A stretch of 64,000 nt of DNA from Platycnemis pennipes (lineage: Eukaryota > Arthropoda > Insecta > Odonata > Platycnemididae), in contig OW121853.1 in NCBI GenBank assembly GCA_933228895.1, forward strand, positions 80,956,645 through 81,020,644. The letters run 5' to 3'. The notes beneath the pieces are model-generated. The model was given only the letters and a program-made list of their open reading frames with translations. It did not search any database and was not told the DNA's origin. Numbering within the stretch: position 1 is the first letter of the stretch; each line of letters begins with the position of its first letter. Below, piece after piece: positions 11,543 through 21,800 of the stretch. The position numbers were made by a program, and so were the translations under genes.

Positions 11543-11890
11543 ATGGACTCTTGTAGTCCGTCTTCTTCCTTGGAGGATGCGATACCGGTGGAAAACCCCG
11601 ATTGGGATCCCAGTCGGGACGCACCCTCTACTACCTTAACCTTGTCAGTAGGGGTTCCTTCTGGGAAACCCACAATTCCCAGTTGACCCTCATACGCTTC
11701 GTGGGGAGAGAAGGACGACATCCTTTCCAACCTCTCTGAGACCGCCTTCAAGGAGGAACCGAGCCTGGGCTCCCCCATGGGACTAGAGTCTGACTCGGGA
11801 GCCCCTGTAGGTGGGGGCCTAAGGGAAGGCTCCATATCCCCTCGAAGAGAAGGAGACAAGAGAGGAAAAAGATGTGGGCGGGGCCGAACC
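11543..11890 (+). pseudogene. ORF1 (gag-like) remnant of the deleted LINE
   Basis: An ATG at 11543 opens a frame rich in Ser, Pro and Glu that runs to an in-frame TGA at about 11681 and then stays open in the same frame into the endonuclease. No zinc-knuckle (CCHC) motifs are present before the endonuclease starts at about 11891, although ORF1 proteins of this group usually carry them. The ORF1 start is therefore fused, in the same frame, to the ORF2 start, consistent with deletion of most of ORF1. Confidence 0.5.
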
Positions 11891-12600
11891 ATGGCTGGCA
11901 TAGCCGTGCGTCTGGCCAACCTACAACACCGTAAGGCTGCCTCAGGGGTTCTGCAAAGGCTACTCTCTGAAGGTATGGTCAAAATAGCTCAGATCCAGGA
12001 AACCTGGGCTCTCCAGGGAAGAGTCAGGTGCCTGAGCATGACAGGGGGGGAAATATATTACTGTATCACTGTTGATGGGCCTAGATCTTGTATCTATGTG
12101 AATGGGATAAGTGCTATGCATCTATCAGAATTTATCACTAGGGATCAGGCAGCAGTTCAGCTGACCCTGGGGGACGGCGAGAACAGGAGGAGGGTGGTCA
12201 TCTGCTCTTCCTACCTGCCATATGATGCACGGACTACTCCATCATCGGATGAGATGGAGAGGCTGGTGAGTCACCGTAAGACCAACAAGTAGGATCTTCT
12301 AATCGGTTGCGATGCTAACTAGCACCAAATTGTGAGGGGAAGTGAAAGCACGAACATAAGGGGAGAGGCCCTGTTGGAGTATCTCATGTCTACGGAGTTA
12401 CATATACTCAATAAAGGATCACAACCTACCTTTGCAAACAGTATTAGGTAGGAGGAGATAGATATCACACTGTGCAGCAGTTCTCTGATGCACAGGATTG
12501 ATGGGTGGAGAGTGTCAGGGGAAATAACATTTTCCGACCATAGACATATACTCTTCACTCTTTCAGAATCAAATCACAAGGAAATAACATATAGGAACCC
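11891..12600 (+). pseudogene. APE-type endonuclease of the deleted LINE, three stops
   Basis: Reading one frame through stops: LANLQHRKAASGVL at the N-terminus, then QIQETWALQGRV (the Gln-Glu motif), then SSYLPYDARTTPPSDE-like text, then GCDAN with the conserved Asn at about 12,315, and finally FSDHRHI at about 12,535, the catalytic Ser-Asp-His motif. TAG stops fall after NK at 12,290, immediately after GCDAN, and again near 12,450. The catalytic motifs are intact while the frame is broken only by point stops, so decay of this portion is relatively mild. Confidence 0.85.
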
Positions 12601-13277
12601 CAGGACTACCAACTGGGGACTATATCTGGCGACTATATCGCTGCCCTAGAGGGGGCACCTCAGTGCCAGTTTAGAAATGTGGATGAGGTAGATGCTGTGG
12701 TTGATTATCTACAGAGAAGCATCATCACATCCTACGAAAACATCTGCCCCCTAAAGACCAGGAAGGAAGGGTGTAAATTACCCTGGTGGGGAGCAGAATT
12801 AAACGGCCTCCGCATAGAGACTAGAAAACTCTTTAACATAGCAAAGAGGACAAGAATGCCTCAGGATTGGGAAAACTTTAAGGTTGCCCAACGGAGGTAC
12901 AAAGCAGCAACTAAGCGCTGTAAGTGGGATTCATGGAGGGGCTTCTGTGCGAGTGTAGAGACTGTTCCACAGATGGCAAAACTTCATAAGATCCAATCGA
13001 AAGACTCGGAAGCGGGGGTGGGTTCTCGGCTGCTTCCCTCGGGAGAGCTCACGTCTTCCGACAAGGAAGGGCTAAAGCTAATGCTGGAGACCCACTTTCC
13101 AGGCTCCAGGGAGTTGAGGGAGATGCATCATGGGAGGAATCCCATCCGTCTGGCTCGGGCGGAATGGAGACCTTCCTCCAGCATCGTGACGGACACAGTT
13201 ATAAAATGGGCAATCAATAGTTTTAGCCCCTTTAAGGCTGCTGGGGAGGAAGGGGTATTTCCTGAACTCCAACAGGG
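12601..13277 (+). pseudogene. Endonuclease-RT linker and start of RT fingers of the deleted LINE
   Basis: The open frame at 12679-13281 (200 codons) carries the linker typical of this LINE group: KLPWWGAELNGLRIETRKLF near residue 34, then FKVAQRRYKAATKRCKWDSW near residue 73. It then reaches SFSPFKAAGEEGVFPELQQG at the end, the first RT finger motif (SPFKAAGxDGIxPxLLQ) with Asp replaced by Glu. The frame stops exactly where the sequence jumps to the RT thumb. Confidence 0.85.
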
Positions 13278-13870
13278 CTGACTGTATATCCGGAGAAAAC
13301 TAAGCTTATATTGTTAACCAATAGAAGTAAAATGGAGGGCTTTAGACATCCCTCTTTGCAGGGTAAGTTTCTATACCCCTCACCATCTTGGGGTTATTTT
13401 GGACTCCAAGCTTAACTGAGGAGAGCACTTGGAGACCAAGGCAAAGAAAGGCCTCCTTATGGATGTGTAGGAGGACCCTTGGTAAAACATGAGGACTTCA
13501 GCCAAAAGTCATTAGATGGATTTATATAGCAGTCATTAAACATAGTTTCTTGAACTGCTCTATAGTTTGGTCGAAGAGAGTCCGGCTGAAAACTGCAGGG
13601 AATAAACTGAACCACCTTCAACGAATGACCTGCACGGGCATTTCAATGGGCTATGAGAACAACCCCAACTCTGGCGCTGGGAACTCTGCTGAACCATGCT
13701 CCACTCCATGTGGAAGCAGAGGTGCAGGCAAGGACAGCGGTTTACCGTCACAAATGTATGGGACAGTGCTATGACAAAGGAAGTTCCTTTGGTCACAGGC
13801 AAGTTTGGACGGAGCTCATAAAGTCGAGTCCCGTCGTCGAAAAGTGTGAAACTATAACTTACTAAATATT
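13278..13870 (+). pseudogene. RT thumb and C-terminal region of the deleted LINE, frameshifted
   Basis: Directly after the finger motif, but in a different frame, the text LTVYPEKTKLILLTNRSKM appears, the thumb region that normally lies just after the RT active site. Further broken frames include LNHLQRMTCTGI and AMRTTPTLALGTLLNHAPLHVEAEVQ-type text (13,610-13,730), usual near the C-terminus of this group. No RNase H domain is visible. Several frameshifts and stops are present. Confidence 0.82.
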
Positions 13871-14070
13871 TCCTTATGAGAAAAATTTATACAGGGAACC
13901 CAGGGACTTCCGTTTTCGAGTCGCGGTAAGGGTTATGTTTTTCTCCATGGGAAATATGCGGTTGTGCATATCCGTGAGCAACCCCATTTAGGCTTTCCGT
14001 GGCTGGTTTGCAACCCTTGAATTTAATTCTCATTCAATAAAGACAGAAACCGAAGAATAAAGATACCTTA
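13871..14070 (+). other. Probable 3' UTR and tail of the deleted LINE
   Basis: Non-coding GC-richer sequence ending in an A-rich segment with AATAAAGA (about 14,036) and GAATAAAGATACC. Composition drops back to AT-rich afterwards, marking the likely 3' end. Confidence 0.5.
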
Positions 14071-14189
14071 ATTATTCCTTCGATGATATCAATGGTGCTG
14101 AGAATAGTTCTCTACCGACGTTGGAAATGTAATCCCGGAATAGTATAATTTTAAAATGAAAAGCAGGGAATCCAATTAACCTCCTCATT

Positions 14190-14280
14190 CTAGGCGGCCG
14201 CATTAGCCACGACGGTAATGATCCAACCTTGCAACCTAAGTTCGAGGGGTTCGAATCCCGCCCAGGGAATGGATGTTGTA
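14190..14280 (+). repeat. tRNA-like (SINE head) fragment
   Basis: GGGGTTCGAATCCCGCC (about 14,238) is a B-box/T-arm sequence with flanking complementary GGG and CCC, preceded at the right distance by a weak A-box-like TTAGCCACGACGGT. No complete cloverleaf can be folded by eye, so this is more likely the head of a tRNA-derived SINE than a tRNA gene. Confidence 0.45.
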
Positions 14281-14289
14281 CCTGTTATC

Positions 14290-15750
14290 TTAGTGTTAAG
14301 ATATATGTTAGTGGCTATTATGCAACAACCACCTATCTACCAAGATCTATGATCATGGCAGAGGACACAACATAATCTTAAACGTTGGGCGCGCCTAGAA
14401 ACGCAAGTCTACTACCACTACTGCTCATTCTGCACCCGGAGTTATAAATATGAAGTCACTTTTAAGGATTCATGACTTATACTCCTAGAGCACGATACGG
14501 TTATATCATAAATTGGCACACCGCCTCCTTAATTAATGTCGGCTTTGAAAGAGCGAGAGGTGGGAATATACATGTTTACTAAAGAGCTTTTTACGAAGTG
14601 GCGCCCATGAAATATTACAGATGAAGTCCAGGTGGTGCGTTTTACCTACTTGCGCGCAAAATGCTATTCTATGCCCGAAAAGAAAGAACTGCTTCTCACG
14701 CACGCTGACGAGCGAAGCACGGCTACACAATACGCTCCGTTGAGCACAGCGCAACGTTAGTGGTATGAGCGCAACGAAGTTCCCCTGAATCAACTGCAAA
14801 AACGGACGCTGGGAGTTGATCCGGGAGGCAATTGAAAGCACCTACGCTAAATCAGCATTCCTGGGTCGTTCCATGTATTGCCACGGCCGAACGCTACCAA
14901 ATGCAATTATAGCGTAAAATTACAACGCAGGAAGAATAGAGAGAGAGAATGATAATTAGAAATAACGTTAGCATGAACCGTGTCAAATTCTCCGGCAATA
15001 GTTTCGTCTACGCTTGCCAATTAATCATAATTAGTATGTACAAATGATCCTGCGGTAGTTTTGCAACTGATTCATCAAAATATAATTATTCACACATGGA
15101 ATGACGTGAGAACACCCCAAGGATATCCGCAGTGGGTCTAACATAAAACTAGGGTTTTATGGAGCAAATACCGGAGAAATGTGACGAGGAGTCAAAAGAG
15201 TAGTGTTACTTTTCACTCTATACCAATTACAATACACTGCACTAGTTCAGTTCAAGGCTTCCAGATTAAATTGATTTAATTTCAAAAGAGTATGCGTTAA
15301 AGAGCTGCTGCGTTTGCATAAATGTGCTAAAACAGCTTTAATAGAATAGGTACATACTGAAATTGGGCAGGAAACCGATATCAGATCGTTGTCTATGCAT
15401 AAAGTTAATCACTAGCTGAAACTTATAATATATTGTTTTTCTAGAGACTGATCTATATTTCTCTATACACGACTATATTTCTATTCAACGCCTCTAATGA
15501 AAGATTTACTTCGATTTTAAATCGTACAAAGCTTAGTTAGAAGGTCGATTTGATAGCCAAGATTTAAATTAAGAATAGACTTAAGAGGTGAATTGGTTTT
15601 ATATAACCCAATAATTTATTGTATTTTATCAAATTTAGTATTACGAGAGGGATAGCCAGTTTCATAATGCATTATCTATTTATTGATGGATTTTTATTAG
15701 CAGTCGTCTTATTAATCTCAAGGCTGTTTCGTGTCATTAATATTCAATAT
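14290..15750. other. Non-coding stretch, no recognised element
   Basis: Mixed composition followed by AT-rich DNA from 14,900. The - strand frame at 14533-14841 has no recognised motif. Confidence 0.45.
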
Positions 15751-15754
15751 ATTA

Positions 15755-15814
15755 ACATCTACATCTACGCAATACCCTGCTAGCCACTGCGACAGTGTGT
15801 GGCAAGGGGATTAA
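15755..15814 (-). repeat. CR1/L2-type 3'-terminal hairpin motif, copy 1
   Basis: The + strand shows ACATCTACATCTACGCAATA, then CCCTGCTAGCCACTGCGACA, then GTGTGTGGCAAGGGGATTAA, which is the reverse complement of the sense motif CCCCTGCCACACAC...GTGGCTTGCAGGGTAT...TAGATG. The GCCAC/GTGGC arms are intact here. Confidence 0.85.
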
Positions 15815-16109
15815 CATCGACGTTTATTGTCCTAAAAGTATGATGATTATCTGTTTCTCTTGCGACATTGTTGTTTGGAACAATAAATAAATTCAACATA
15901 CTTCTTTCATTGTCCCAGACGGTCTATGTTATTACGTGTGTAGTAGCTGCCAGAAAATCGTTTGCCATTACTCAAAAGTTATCTAATGGCGGTTTTATTA
16001 TTTCCGGTCGCAAAAAGTTACAAATTAGATGCATAAAAGTTTTGCGTCTTTGATACAACGTTGTTTTAGACTTGCATGTACAACCACTATTTTTTATACG
16101 TTATCCACA

Positions 16110-16810
16110 ACCACAATTGAAGTTCAATAAAAAGAAAACTAAGGTATTGGTATAGATTAGGTGTAAGGAAGCCAGGACCAATGTTAAACTAGGAAAACAA
16201 AAAATCTAGGAGGTAGAAGATTTCTGTTACCTGGGAAGCCGAGTAACCAGCGATGGACTAAGTAAAAAAGAAATCGCCAGTAGAATTTCCCTAGCAAAAA
16301 GGGCATTTTACCAAAAGAATATTCTGCTTACAGCTGCGAATACAAGCGTGGAAGTGAGAAAACATTTCATTATAGCATACATCTGGAGTTTTCTACAATG
16401 TGGCAGCGAAGCATGGACAATAACAGCAGCAGAGAAGTCCAGGCTGGAAGCATTTGAAAAGTGGTGCTACCAAAGAATGATGAAGATAAAATGGATCGAC
16501 CGAGTGACAAACGAAGAAGTCTTAAGAAGTGTGGGAGAGAAGAGATGTCTACGGAAAACCTTAAAAAGAAGACGGGACGACTTAATAGGCCACATCTGAA
16601 GACACGATGGCCTGATGAAGACAATCGTCGAGGGAAAAGTGAACGGGAAGAATGGAAATGTCAGTGACCTCGTATGAGATGTATGGAGCAAGTTGTGAAG
16701 GATATGAAAGAGAGGAATTATGTTAATATGAAGAGGTAGGCCGATAGAAGAATCGAGTGAAGGGCTGCGTCAAACCAATCCTAGGATTGATGACCGATGA
16801 TGTTGATGAA
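16110..16810 (+). pseudogene. RTE/BovB-like LINE, 5'-truncated 3' portion
   Basis: Starting with a KKKTKVLVY-like stretch near 16,130, the frame gives DFCYLGSRVTSDGLSKKEIA near 16,218, then FIIAYIWSFLQCGSEAWTIT, then LEAFEKWCYQRMMKIKWIDR, then a decayed DDLIGHI. The same text occurs in the - strand copies at 26.6-26.9 kb and 49.7-49.9 kb. After the coding part the sequence runs to CCAATCCTAGGATTGA and a GATGATGTTGATG-type tail at about 16,808. Stops and frameshifts (for example after DLIGHI) make it non-functional. It is the 3' quarter of the element, as expected from incomplete reverse transcription. Confidence 0.88.
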
Positions 16811-16819
16811 CCACAACCT

Positions 16820-18160
16820 CTAGTTCATGAACTGTCTTTGGTAAGAAGTTTTACGCTAGAAAAAGATAAATACGTAGAAGCGGGAATAGTTCCAAAAATG
16901 AAATGGAAATGGAATATATTGACCTCAAATCACTTCCTGGTCAACGAAAACAAAATAAAGATACTTAATCGAACATCTGTAAAATAAGAAGAGTAAAGAT
17001 TTGTTAACGTAGCTAACAGGGAAACGGATGCTTGGAGAAGTTTTTTGAGATTTGTCCGAGTTTTCGTTTTATGGGAAGTCGATCAATCGACAAAGGGCAA
17101 GAGCACACAATATGTTAATGGAATAGACCAAACTGGAAGATCGAGAAGAAAAATATAGAAATCGAGGAGAGAAAATATGAGCATTCGGAAACAGTAGACT
17201 TGGAGTAAGAAACCATGTCACTGGAAGAAATACCTGAAAAGTTCACCATTACAGATTAAGACCTGAATACCTACAGAGCATATTAAGACCTGAAAATTCA
17301 ACTCGCAAGCCATCAGCGTTTCCAACGTTGCTACAATACATGTGCAAGCTAATTAATTTTAATGACGCTTTCAAGGGAGGAGATGAAATCCGTGAGTCTT
17401 AATATAGATTACTTTAAATCTTGGCCATGCAAATGTTGAATGTAAAAATAAAATTTCTGAAGTAAGATGAGCTTTATGATTCTGATAATTAATTACAGGT
17501 ACCTAGTGGGTAAGTGCCATGGACTGATCGGGACACCCGAGAATGCGATTCTTATATTTCAAGGCATCCTTAGCATAATGAATGAGAGCCATGAAACTTC
17601 TTAGAGAAAAAAGATCCTCCGCTGAGAGAGTATCGTGACAGACTCAACAGTTTAATTTTGGTATTTTTGCCGTAAATCAGCGCTGGTGCGCATTAGTTAC
17701 TTTTAAGACGCCGTCAAGAGGGGTGATGAAGTGGATGTGATCTTTTATATATTTTATAGATTGAAGCTTTGGAGTAAGATAGAGTCTTTAGCATGTTAAA
17801 ATTTTAAGTAGAAATAAAATTTCCAAAGACGAAAGTCCGCTAAGGTTATCAAGCCGACAAGTAACTGAACCGACTACCGAGGCAGGCATCTGGTTCATGA
17901 TGTCAGTCTTTGCTCTCCACTAAGTAAGTTACGGAATGAAATGCCTGTTTTATCTGTTCTATTCAGAACTTGCTATCTCCGTGATTAGCCGAGTAGTGCG
18001 TGAATGTAGATGCGTGAATATTACAGAAGCGGAAAGCGTCTGTGGCATGAACGTTGAGAGCTTAATGCCTCTCCTCCGGAAATTGACTGACTCTAGTGGA
18101 ATTCATTACTCGACGATTTGACGCCCCCATTATGCATGTAATGCTCAAGTACAGGATGAT
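16820..18160. other. Non-coding stretch with a weak internal duplication
   Basis: Two segments, 17365-17465 and 17705-17835, share loosely similar blocks (GACGCT/GACGCC then TCAAG, GATGAA, and AGAAATAAAATTTC-like ends) in the same order. No coding sequence is recognised; the frame at 17936-18121 is not convincing. Confidence 0.3.
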
Positions 18161-18440
18161 AAAATTAAGTGTTGAATCTTGACTCAGTCAAAGTTCATAC
18201 AAAGGGATATCACCTTATCAAGGAAAACGAGGGGGCCATGAAACCCCTAAAACGCAACGTGAAACCCCATTGTTGGCTTTACTTTCTCATAGGGAGATCA
18301 TACACTTCCATTTCTCTTTTGTTGGATCCCGCAGGGACTTTCTCATTGTGGGATAGCACCCTCCGTCCCCACCTTTAAACGCGAGTTCCGGCGCGTCGAT
18401 GTGCGTGAATCGGGACAAAGGAAGCGTCGACAGGGATTTC

Positions 18441-18962
18441 TCACGCTAAGTCGAAAGCAGAGCCGTATGAAAGCCGCTGGGCTAAGGGACGGGAGAATTC
18501 CTCATCGGTAATCATCTCGTCCTCCCTGTGTTCCTCTCCGGCGATAGGGGAAAACCGGTCTGAGAGGTTTTGAAGTACTGTTCTGGTAAACTTGTGGTTT
18601 AACCAACGATCGTTCTTGAAATCCTGGCTTAAATATAGGGTGAAACATACATTTATGTAATAACCACAAAGCCACTGAAAATGTTTCAAAGGCAAAGGCA
18701 TGTAGTTTAAATTAAAAATAAATCACATAAACAAAACAAACTGTCAAACAGGCTTGCAACAATACTAGTCAAAATCCTCAATGCCTTTTTCATTTTCCCC
18801 TGGTATTTTCATATAATTCATTAACCTATAATCTATAAATCCTTGTAATTGATTGTGGAAAAACTGAATTTTTGAAAGTCTATGTTGAATATCTCTTACT
18901 TTATCTTCATGACCTAAACTTCTATAGTACGCTGTTGTTATTAATATATGTAGGTATAACAA
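18441..18962 (-). other. Two unidentified protein-like open frames
   Basis: On the - strand an AT-rich frame (18962 down to 18765) ends in stop TAG and is followed by a second frame (18701 down to 18441). The first includes GHEDKVRDIQHRLSKIQFF and GFIDYRLMNYMKIPGENEK. The second includes WLNHKFTRTVLQNLSDRF and DEEFSRPLAQRLSYG. Both have amino-acid use closer to real soluble protein than to random AT-rich translation, but I recognise neither and see no clear splice sites. They could be decayed element ORFs or processed host fragments. A CR1-like scrap lies just upstream on the same strand. Confidence 0.3.
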
Positions 18963-19054
18963 CTTCAGAGAACCTGAGGTCCGTAAATTTCCGATGCAAA
19001 TTTTTCCAGTAGTGTATCACCTAAGATCTAATAATGATTCCCAGATTCTTCTGA

Positions 19055-19200
19055 TTATAATTTGAATATGCCTACTATAAAACCTCTAGTAACATCTTTT
19101 TACACACCTAGTTGCTCTTTGCAGCACACTATCCAGTTCTTTTATCAAATCTTTTTCATTTGAAACCCATATATACCTACTCGTTGTATATTTAAGGTCC
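19055..19200 (-). pseudogene. CR1/L2-like LINE scrap, RT C-terminal region
   Basis: The - strand translation gives YIWVSNEKDLIKELDSVL followed, after a frame slip, by QRATRCVKRCY, resembling the W-x-P-x-x-x-x-L-I-x-E-L-[DE]-x-V-Q-RRA-A-R stretch of CR1/L2 elements. The similar 34.6 kb copy reads WDPNELALMRELDS then RRAANYVKRCYDRF. Only about 145 bp are alignable. Confidence 0.55.
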
Positions 19201-20093
19201 CAGGTACGTATTGTATTTAAGGTAGTGGGACCTAGCAAGTGAGAAGTGACACTCATGTCTGCTCGTCACATTTCCCTAATTCTCTTGTAATGTATCCTAG
19301 CTTTCTGTTGCCTAGACTGCATATCTGTCTGATGTATTTTACCCATGATAAAGCTTATGTAATTGTAAATTCTATATAATTTACGGATTCTATGCTAACA
19401 ATTTTGGTTTTACTAATGCTATAGGATTGCTATGGTGAATTTTTTCTTTTCCAAAAATGTATAGCCAAACACTATTTTTAGATACCTTAATAACTTAATG
19501 GTAATGATGACAGCCGGTATTCTTCTCCTTGCTCAGCATATAAAGTATGCTACCACAGCGCAGAGAAATGTCTTGTTCCTCCTTTATTTTGATGCATGAC
19601 AACCTTGATGATCAGCGTACACCAGAGAAAATCTCGGAAACTTTCCGTGAACCGAGCGTAAAGCACGTATATTTTTATCTTCCTTTTTTGAGATTCTTAC
19701 TGACGCTAAAATCATCCAATATAGAAAATCCAATATTGATATTTTAATCAAAACCAATATTCCTGTTATTGGTATTGAAATGAAAAGCCGTCAAGATTTA
19801 CTCAATGGCACTTCAATGAACAGCAGTGGTATATGCATCTTCAGCAACCGTGACTTACACAAAACCCAAACAGAACACCCTTACAAAACTGGGCAATATT
19901 TACGTCCACTTCTACAGAAACCGAAGTCCATATTACCTGCAATAATGAATATAAATCTTTTTTTATTCGCCTCAAATTTCATTCCATTAACTAACCGCGC
20001 AGCATTTTACCTACCGAAAATTATTGGACAAGAATTAGAGCTACATAGCATAGAAGACTCAAGTATTTAGCAAATATTTAATGAAGAACTATC

Positions 20094-20154
20094 GCCCACT
20101 ACGCCGAAATATAAAGAGTCACTACGAGCCCACTACGCCGAAATATAAAGAGTC
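20094..20154. repeat. Two-copy tandem repeat, 34-bp period
   Basis: GCCCACTACGCCGAAATATA plus AAGAGTC occurs at 20094-20120 and again, identical over 27 bases, at 20128-20154. The exactness implies a recent local duplication. Confidence 0.95.
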
Positions 20155-20379
20155 TGATATTTCCATTGATAAATCGTTTACTAGCCGCAAATTCACTAAG
20201 AAATGGCAAAACGGTAAATACGGAGATGTGATCGGAAAAAAACTAACAACCTTACATAATGAATCTCTAGCTCTAATTATAAAAATGAAGACAAGACGTA
20301 TATTTTTCGAACCTTTCAAAAAAATGCCCAACAAAGAATTTCACAGCAAACAAACGTCGAGGAATGAGGTAAGACAAGG

Positions 20380-20830
20380 TGGGGGAAATATCTAGAGAGA
20401 ATAAAAGGGGGGAGGGTAAGGAAGCCCAATTTCACATCATTCAATCTCATTCGCCACTGGGGGAAGAATCCGATAATCTGAGCTCCTCTAAGGAATTGAA
20501 TTTTGCGCGTCGAGACGATAAGATACGGGCAAAAAGACACTATCGGCGAGGACTGGGGTGGGAAAAGACGCTGGTCTCCCTACAGGCGTCGAAGAGGAAA
20601 AAAATTAAGCGAGAGAAGAATGAATGCTGGAGATGGAGGTAATGGCGTTCGTTCCATTTCTTGAAATTGGATTAAATGAATGGGGAAGTTAAAGGTGAAT
20701 GCGTTGGAGTAGGATGGCGGATCGGAGTTACGTTACACATTCGGCCGTTAATGAAAGAATTTCATTACGCCAGGGGCTAGATTAAAAGAATGACGCGCAC
20801 GAAAAGTAGGATGTCTCGTTCAGTTCTCTT
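20380..20830. other. Purine-rich, GC-moderate stretch
   Basis: The + strand is rich in G and A with several CpG-bearing words. Overlapping frames on both strands are low-complexity and not recognised. Confidence 0.3.
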
Positions 20831-21151
20831 TTATTTTTGACGCTTTCCTAACAGAGCGATATGGTATACCCAGCAGGAAACTGAATTTTTATCCGTTCAA
20901 TGTGACATGGGAAAAAGGAATCGTGGATTCCTCTGAGAGAAAAAATGAAATACAATGGTGAAAACTGAATGTAAAGCAACCCATTGTTCGCCTATAACAC
21001 TATAAGCAGAGGAAAAAGGGAAATAATCTTGAAAGACCATATTTAAAAAATTTCAAATAAATGTAACATTAGCGAAAATAAATTATACTGTGATTGTTTG
21101 CTTATTTATTACACCTTATTTCTATATTATATCTTAAAGCCTATTTATATA

Positions 21152-21800
21152 GTGATATATTCAAATTGAAAACATGTACAATCTGCTGTAGCTTGTGTTT
21201 AAAATATGGCTATGCCATTGGTATTCTCAGTAATGCATAGTCGTACACTCTTTTGGGGAAGAATGACATCAGAAAATGCCTTAATTCTAATTCTTAATGC
21301 TAATTCAACTAATTTTAACTGAATATGTTAGGAACTTATGAATCAGGTCTTCTTATTTTACGCAGAACTTCCTTTGTTCCAATCTACTATTTTGTAACAC
21401 AAAAAGGCTCCTCCTTTTATGCATAAAATATCGTATGGGCTATCTTTGTTCAAAGAATTTTTTCACCCAAATAAAAAAACGCAGCATAAATAGTAATACA
21501 GCAGCATTGAGGATACTCAAGGGAAATCAATTAGGTTCATTCCCAAATAAAGTCATAATCACTGGACCAAGTACTTAATAGAGACATGAGGACAGTGCTG
21601 GATGTCAACGGAGTAACAAGGCGAGTGTTTAGGCGCATTAAGTTCTATTTTCTTTTTTCGGGCCAAGATTCATTATTCCATCCGCATATGATAAATTGTA
21701 ACATCTCCATTGAGAAAATAAACACAAGTCAAGTTCCATTCGGAGTCATTCATGTAAAAATTTATGAATAATTGCGGTGATATATTCAAATTGAAAACAT
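21152..21800. repeat. 24-bp exact direct repeats bracketing 601 bp
   Basis: GTGATATATTCAAATTGAAA plus ACAT occurs at 21152-21175 and again at 21777-21800 with no mismatch, while bases outside both copies differ. This could be a long target-site duplication around an inserted segment, or the ends of a local duplication. The intervening 601 bp contain no recognised element and no poly-A end. Confidence 0.6.

Larger units (their letters stand above)
11150..14070 (+). mobile_element. Internally deleted R1/LOA/Jockey-group LINE
   Basis: A GC-richer block whose left edge abuts the CR1/L2-like fragment and whose right edge is an A-rich ATTCAATAAAGACAGAAACC tail. Along it lie a leader (11150-11542), the first residues of an ORF1-like protein, an almost complete endonuclease, the endonuclease-RT linker, a jump from the start of the RT finger region straight to the RT thumb, and a 3' UTR. 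The RT palm, including the FxDD active site, is absent. The ORF1 body is also missing, since only about 350 bp separate the ORF1 start from the ORF2 start. No target duplication could be confirmed. Clade is given loosely because the diagnostic RT core is gone. Component remnants are listed separately. Confidence 0.8.

Noticed and set aside
11539..11982. 147-codon - strand frame over the LINE
   Set aside because: Shadow of the + strand ORF1/endonuclease remnant; no motif of its own.
14190..14280. Functional tRNA gene
   Set aside because: A T-arm/B box is present but there is no complete acceptor stem or anticodon arm.
17936..18121. Hydrophobic-start + frame as a possible signal-peptide exon for Beat
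   Set aside because: No donor in the required phase adjacent to the hydrophobic stretch was convincing, and it is 43 kb from the Ig exon.
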